Shown in pieces: positions 58,736 through 64,000 of a stretch of DNA of 64,000 bases (within the stretch, counting starts at the first letter, position 1; each line of letters opens with the position of its first letter). A program made the position numbers and the translations under genes. The DNA is from Sciurus carolinensis (Eukaryota > Chordata > Mammalia > Rodentia > Sciuridae): NCBI RefSeq assembly GCF_902686445.1, contig NC_062225.1, forward strand, positions 94,620,173-94,684,172, written 5' to 3'. A model generated the notes under the pieces. It was given only the letters and a program-made list of their open reading frames with translations. It searched no databases and was not told the origin of the DNA.

Positions 58736-61700
58736 AAGCTAATATAAGAGCTGCCCTGGGCTTTTAATATTAATGTGAAATCCATACTGCTGCATCATCT
58801 GAAACTAATATAATACCTACCCTTTGGTTATTACTACTAATATGATATCCATACTCTAATATCCAATATTAAAATGGTACCTTCTGTCTTTTCTTGATAC
58901 TATTATGATATCTATAATATACTAACTGAAATTAATATATTAGTTGCCCTTTTGCCTTTACTATTAATATGATAACTATACTGTGTCCTCAGAAACTAAT
59001 AGTGGCTGTGTTCTTTATTACTAAAATGATACACAAACTGTAGAATCTAAAACTAACACAATAATGTGATATGTATAGTATAGCATCTAATACTAATATA
59101 ATAGCTGCTGGATTTAATATTTATATAACATTCACACTATAGTACCTAAAACTAATGTATAACTGTCCTGTGGCTTTTAAGTTTAATATAATATACTAGA
59201 GATCTAAAACCAGTACAATAGTGAGCTGTGGTCTTTAGTATTAATATCATACTTCTGAATCTTAAACTATTATAATAGATGCCTTGTGGCCTTTTATACT
59301 AATATGATGTTGATACTATACCATTCAAAACTAATACAGTAGCTTCTCTGTGACCTTTAATGCTAATGAAGTATGCTTGTTGTAGCATCTGAAACTAATA
59401 CAATAGCTGCACTGTGTCTTTTAATATTAATATGATATCCATAGTGTAGCATCTAATACTAATATAATAGATATCCTCTTTCCTTCATACTAATATGATA
59501 TCCATACTGTGCAATTTGAAACTAATATAATACATCTCATCACCTTTATGTTAATATAATATCCATACTATTATTGCATTCTTCTTCTTAATATTAATAT
59601 GAATTTTATAGTGAAGCATCTATTTCTAACACAGTATCTGCCCTGTGACTTTAGTGAGTATCTAATATCCACAGTATAGTATTTAAAATTAATAAAATGA
59701 ATGTAGTAGTTTCCCTATGGTCTTTCATACAAATATTATATCCATATTTTTGCATTAGAAACTGATATAATATCTGCCTTCTGGATTTTATTACCAAGAT
59801 ATCCATATTATAGCATGCAAAACTAGCATAATAACTGCCTATGACTTTTATTAATATGATATCCATATGATTACATCTAAAATAGACATAAGAGCCGCCT
59901 TGTAGCCTTTAATACTAATATAATATCCATACTATAGCATTCATAACTTGTATAATAGCTGTACTGTGACCTATAATATTAATAACTGTAGCATCTAAAT
60001 GATTTCATGCTGTAATTGACCTTTGATTTCTTCATAATATCCATACTGTGGCATCTGAAACTGATAAAATAGCTTCCCTATGGCCTTCAATAATAATATG
60101 ATATACATTTCATAATATAAATACTGATATAATAGCTGCTCCTTGGCCTTTAATATTAATATGATACCCGTATAATAGCATCAGACACTGATATAATAGC
60201 TACCTTGTTGCTGTTGTCATTATATTCATACATTGCATCTGAAACTAACATAATAGTTACTCTGTAGCCTTTATTATTTGTATTATGCCATCTAGGACTG
60301 ACAAAGAACCACTCTGTGGCCTTTAATAGTATTATTATATCCACACTACAGCATCTAAAACTAACTAATATGATATCTGTACTGCAGCACTTAAAACTGA
60401 TATAATATTTGTCTGTGACCTTTAAGAGTAATATAGTTATACTACAGCATCTCAAAGTAATATAGCTGCCCTGTGGGCTTTGTTATTAATAAAATACCCA
60501 AACTATAGCAACCAGAACTAATATGATAGTGGATGCTTGGCCTTTAGTGTTAACATCATACCCAGATTGCGGCCTCCAAAGTGAATGTAATAGTTTCCCT
60601 ATTGCCTTTAATACTGATATGATATCCATATTCTTGCAACTAAAAGTAAAATAATAGCGCTCCCTTGGCTTTATTACTAATAACATATTCATACTTTTGC
60701 ACCTGAAACTGCCATAAATCTGGCCTGAGGAAGATTATTATACTAATATAATATTCATAACATAGTATCTGAAACTAATATATTACCAGAACTGTGGATG
60801 TTACTACTAATATGATATACAGACAATAATATCTAAAATAAAAATAATTGATGCCTTGTTTTGGCCTTTAATACTAATATAATATCCATACTATAGTATC
60901 TAAAACTAATATGGTAGCTGCCCTGTGGACTTTGATACAATGTCTATGTTATAGCATTTAATATAATATTTTCTCCTTAGCTTTTTAGACTAATATAATA
61001 TTCCTAGTATTTCATCTAAAATTAAATGCTTTGTGACCTTTAATACTAATATATTGGTATGGGTCATCTGAAACTAATATAATAGCTGCCCTCTGGTCTT
61101 TAATATTAATATAATATCCTTATTGTTGCATCTAAAGTTTATATAATAGGTGTTCTGTGGTCTTTAATGCTAATGCAATATCCATACTATAGGACGTAAA
61201 ACTAATATGTTAGTTGCCCTGTGACCTTTATTATTATTATACTACTGTCTAAAACATATGATAGGTGGCCTGTAACCTTTAATACTAATATAAGTCATAC
61301 TAATATAATGTCCATACTGTAGCATCTGAAACTAATATAATGAGTGCTTTTTGACCTTAAATATTGATGTAATATCAGTATCATTCCACCTAACTCTAAT
61401 ATCATAGCTGCCTTGTATGCTTGAATATTAATTTGTGATCTATACAAAAACATCTAAAATTAATATTATAGTTGCCCTCTTACCTTTAAATTAATGTAGT
61501 ATCTATACATCTAAAACTAATATAACCATTGATTTTTGGCCTTTAATATCAATGCATGTCAATAGTATAGCATCTAAATATAATAGATACACTATGGTCC
61601 TTACTATTAATGTAATAACCACACTGTATTATCTAAAACTAGCAGCTGCCCTGTATTTTTAAATTTGATTTGCTATCCATACTGTAACTCCAAAATTAAT

Positions 61701-62240
61701 ATAATAACTGTACTGTGGCCTCTAATATTAATTAAATATTCCCACTGTGGACTCAGACACTCCTACCATATGTTCACTGTGGCCTCTGTCACTTACGTGG
61801 TATCCTCATTGTGGCCTCCTTATTGCACATAATATCCTGCCTGATGCCTCTGACACTCATTCGATATCCTGACCTTTGACACATAATATCCCTGTTGTGA
61901 CCACTGATACATATATCATCACCATGACTTCTGACCATCAAATAATCCCCTCACTGTGACCTGTGACACTCTTATTGTAAGTGAGTGTCTGGCAGCCATT
62001 TAATATCTTCTTTCTAATATGCACCCTGTTTTGTGTGTCACTCAGATTACCCTCAGACCTCTGACACTAGTTTAATGCCTTTTTTGTGGCATCTAGTACT
62101 AATCTCTTTCCTGTGGTCTTAACAATGTGCACAGTGTGGCCTCTACTACTAATATAATATCCTCGTCGTGGCCTCTAACACTAATGTAATGTACACAATG
62201 GTGCCAAAAATACTATAACAACATCCATAGAGTGGCCTCT
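58736..62240 (+). repeat. Satellite A, array 2, with GC-richer distal variant
   Basis: The same 64 bp unit and orientation as 32632-39475, roughly 50 units. From about 61740 the units change to a shorter form of about 32-36 bp with GTGGCCTCTGACACT-like and TAATATCCTCA words, corresponding to single half-units. No insertion other than the repeat itself is evident. Confidence 0.9.
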
Positions 62241-62835
62241 AAAAGGTAACCCCTGACACTATTGTGGTGTCCACGCACTGGTTTCTCCTGACAGATGTTT
62301 TTAGAAGTGGAGTTGTGCACACCTCTGAACTGGTCTGTAAGGGTCAGCGTCCAGTGACATTTGATGTGTCTGGTTTCTGGCATGGAGTTGACATGGCTGT
62401 TTTGAAAGCAGTTGAGCTTAAGTGAGCAATGATTTAATGAATTAGGTCCACTTAATGCAGCATCCATAAAGAACAAAAGGACAAGGGTTAAGGACTCTGT
62501 TTTGAAGGGGCTGAGAGGGCGCTGCCTGGAGAGGGCACGGGAGCTGCATGCCCTTCAGCACTGCCTTTCCTGTGTGCTGTCGTCTGCCTGTTCAAGTCCA
62601 TCATTTAAGGTATGTTTAAAAGATGGCGTCATGGTGAACACTGCTTTCCTGGCTGCCGTGAGCCACTCCAGTGGATGGATGAAGAAGGAGTCATAAAAGC
62701 TTGCATTTGTGTCCATGATAGAGAGAAGCTGAGGGTCAGCTGGGAAACTGACACTTTCAACCAGCATCTGAAGAGGGTTCCGATTTATGTACCAAAGACC
62801 TCTGGAGAAGACAGCTGCTGCATCAAAGGTAAGTA
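62241..62835. other. Unassigned segment before the telomeric region, exon-like end
   Basis: Non-repetitive sequence. An open frame at 62612-62836 on the plus strand ends just after a near-perfect splice donor (CAAAG|GTAAGTAA at 62829-62830). Contained words such as MDEEGVIKACICVHDREK match no protein I recognise, and open frames exist on the other strand too. It may be a relic of a duplicated exon. Confidence 0.35.
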
Positions 62836-63540
62836 ACTTTGGGGTGGGAATTGATTTTAGAATTGAGGTTAGGAGTTTGGTTGGGGTTGTACATGGGGAA
62901 GGGGATCAGAATGGATTTGTGGAGGGATATAGGAAAAGAAACAGGGTGAGGATTAGTGGATAGGATAAGAGTTACAGAGTTGGTTATGAGGAGATAGGAG
63001 AAGATTAAGGAATATGATCAGTGAAATGTTATATGGTTGGTGCCATGGATAGAACTGCTGTTAAGAACTTGGGTTAGATACATAGGGTATAGGAAAAGTT
63101 ACAGTTTTAAACTAAGTTTAGCATAATAGGCTATAGGGTCAGGGTCAGGATCAGAGGGTCAGTGTCAGCATTAGGGTCAGGTTCTGAATAAGATTCATGG
63201 TTTGGGTCAGCGTCAGTCATGGTAGGGTCAGAGACAGAGTCAGCATCAGGGATTATAAGGGTTACAATCAGGGTTAGGAGCAGGATGTTGCGGAAAAGAG
63301 GTAGAGGGTGAGGGAAAGGGATTAGGGGTACGACTACCACTAGGACTAGAGCTATAATGAGAGACAGGATTAGGGTTAGAAGAGTTAAGGTAAGGGTTAG
63401 GGTAAGAGGTGTTAGGGTAAGGTTTAGGGTTAGGGATAGAGATCAGGATCATGAACAACGACAGTGTCAGAGTAGGGGTAAGGGTTTAGGGTTAGAGTTA
63501 GTGTTAGGGTTACGGTTTAGGGTTAGTGTTAGGGTTACGG
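62836..63540 (+). repeat. Degenerate telomere-like, G-rich subtelomeric sequence
   Basis: An increasing density of AGGGT, GGGTCAG, GGATTAGG and GGGTTAG words without a fixed period, grading into the telomere. Frames read from it are low-complexity. Confidence 0.8.
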
Positions 63541-63833
63541 TTTAGGGTTAGGGTTAGGGTTAGGGTTAGGGTTAGGGTTAGGGTTTAGGGCTAGGGCTAG
63601 GGCTAGGGCTAGGGCTAGGGCTAGGGCTAGGGCTAGGGCTAGGGTTTAGGGTTTAGGGTTTAGGGTTAGGGTTAGGGTTAGGGTGTAGGGTTAGGGGTTA
63701 GGGTTAGGGTTAGGGTTAGGGTTAGGGTCAGGGTCAGGGTCAGGGTCAGGGTCAGGGGTCAGGGGTTAGGGTCAGGGTCAGGGTCAGGGTCAGGGTCAGG
63801 GTCAGGGTCAGGGTCAGGGATTAGGGATTAGGG

Positions 63834-63874
<41 letters not shown>

Positions 63875-64000
63875 GGTTAGGTTAGGGTTAGGGTTAGGGT
63901 TAGGGTTAGGGTTAGGGTTAGGGTTAGGGTTAGGGTTAGGGTTAGGGTTAGGGTTAGGGTTAGGGTTAGGGTTAGGGTTAGGGTTAGGGTTAGGGTTAGG
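63541..64000 (+). repeat. Telomere (TTAGGG)n with variant-repeat blocks
   Basis: A TTAGGG array in the orientation of a chromosome's 3' G-rich end. Block structure: TTAGGG/TTTAGGG mix (63541-63587), CTAGGG block (63588-63644), mixed TTTAGGG/TTAGGG (63645-63726), TCAGGG block (63727-63819), short ATTAGGG transition, then almost pure TTAGGG from about 63831 to the window edge. Confidence 0.97.

Noticed and set aside
63357..63545. Open frame rich in Arg-Val repeats near the telomere
   Set aside because: Direct translation of degenerate TTAGGG-like repeats.

Overview
This is the end of a mammalian chromosome. The right edge (about 63541-64000) is a (TTAGGG)n telomere in the orientation expected for a true terminus, so the window runs from proximal (left) to telomere (right). 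The host is most likely a squirrel-family rodent (Sciuridae). The interspersed repeats are L1 copies plus tRNA-Ala-like ID SINEs and composite B1/ID SINEs of the type that dominates squirrel genomes, with ERVL-MaLR LTRs. Low gene density, long non-coding stretches and retro-pseudogenes exclude a prokaryote.

Layout. 1-11330: two nested, inactivated L1 elements. A nearly full-length copy (971-7157) sits inside an older copy (1-970 and 7158-11330), which also carries an ID SINE. 11331-19600: intergenic DNA with an ERVL-MaLR provirus-like element with both LTRs, an MLT2-like LTR and an MIR. 19640-21907: CpG island, coding sequence and candidate polyadenylation signal of FAM110C, the only confidently intact protein-coding gene, transcribed towards the telomere. 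21908-32630: mostly unique non-coding DNA with a MaLR LTR and weak exon-like segments. 32632-39475: satellite A, an AT-rich array of about 64 bp, interrupted by two SINEs and an SLC25A5 retro-pseudogene. 39476-43435: mixed sequence, two CTCF-like motifs and a small satellite D. 43440-46470: satellite B, about 75 bp per unit, each unit carrying a motif resembling the ZNF143/THAP11 site, in two opposed arms that meet at a short interstitial telomere tract. 46519-46835: a small block of satellite C. 47085-54945: a third L1 split by a retro-inserted ELF2 pseudogene. 55630-56340: a second CpG island, about 7.2 kb from the telomere tract. 56640-58735: satellite C (about 60 bp). 58736-62240: a second satellite A array. 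62241-63540: unassigned, then degenerate telomere-like DNA. 63541-64000: telomere with variant-repeat blocks.

Functionally, FAM110C is a centrosome and microtubule-associated protein; nothing else seen here is likely to make a protein. The rest is a subtelomere: satellites, candidate insulator sites and a distal CpG island that could drive telomere-directed transcription. The most unusual feature is the inverted satellite B array, in effect a dense cluster of candidate ZNF143/THAP11 sites next to candidate CTCF sites. All repeat family names come from reading the sequence by eye, with no database search.
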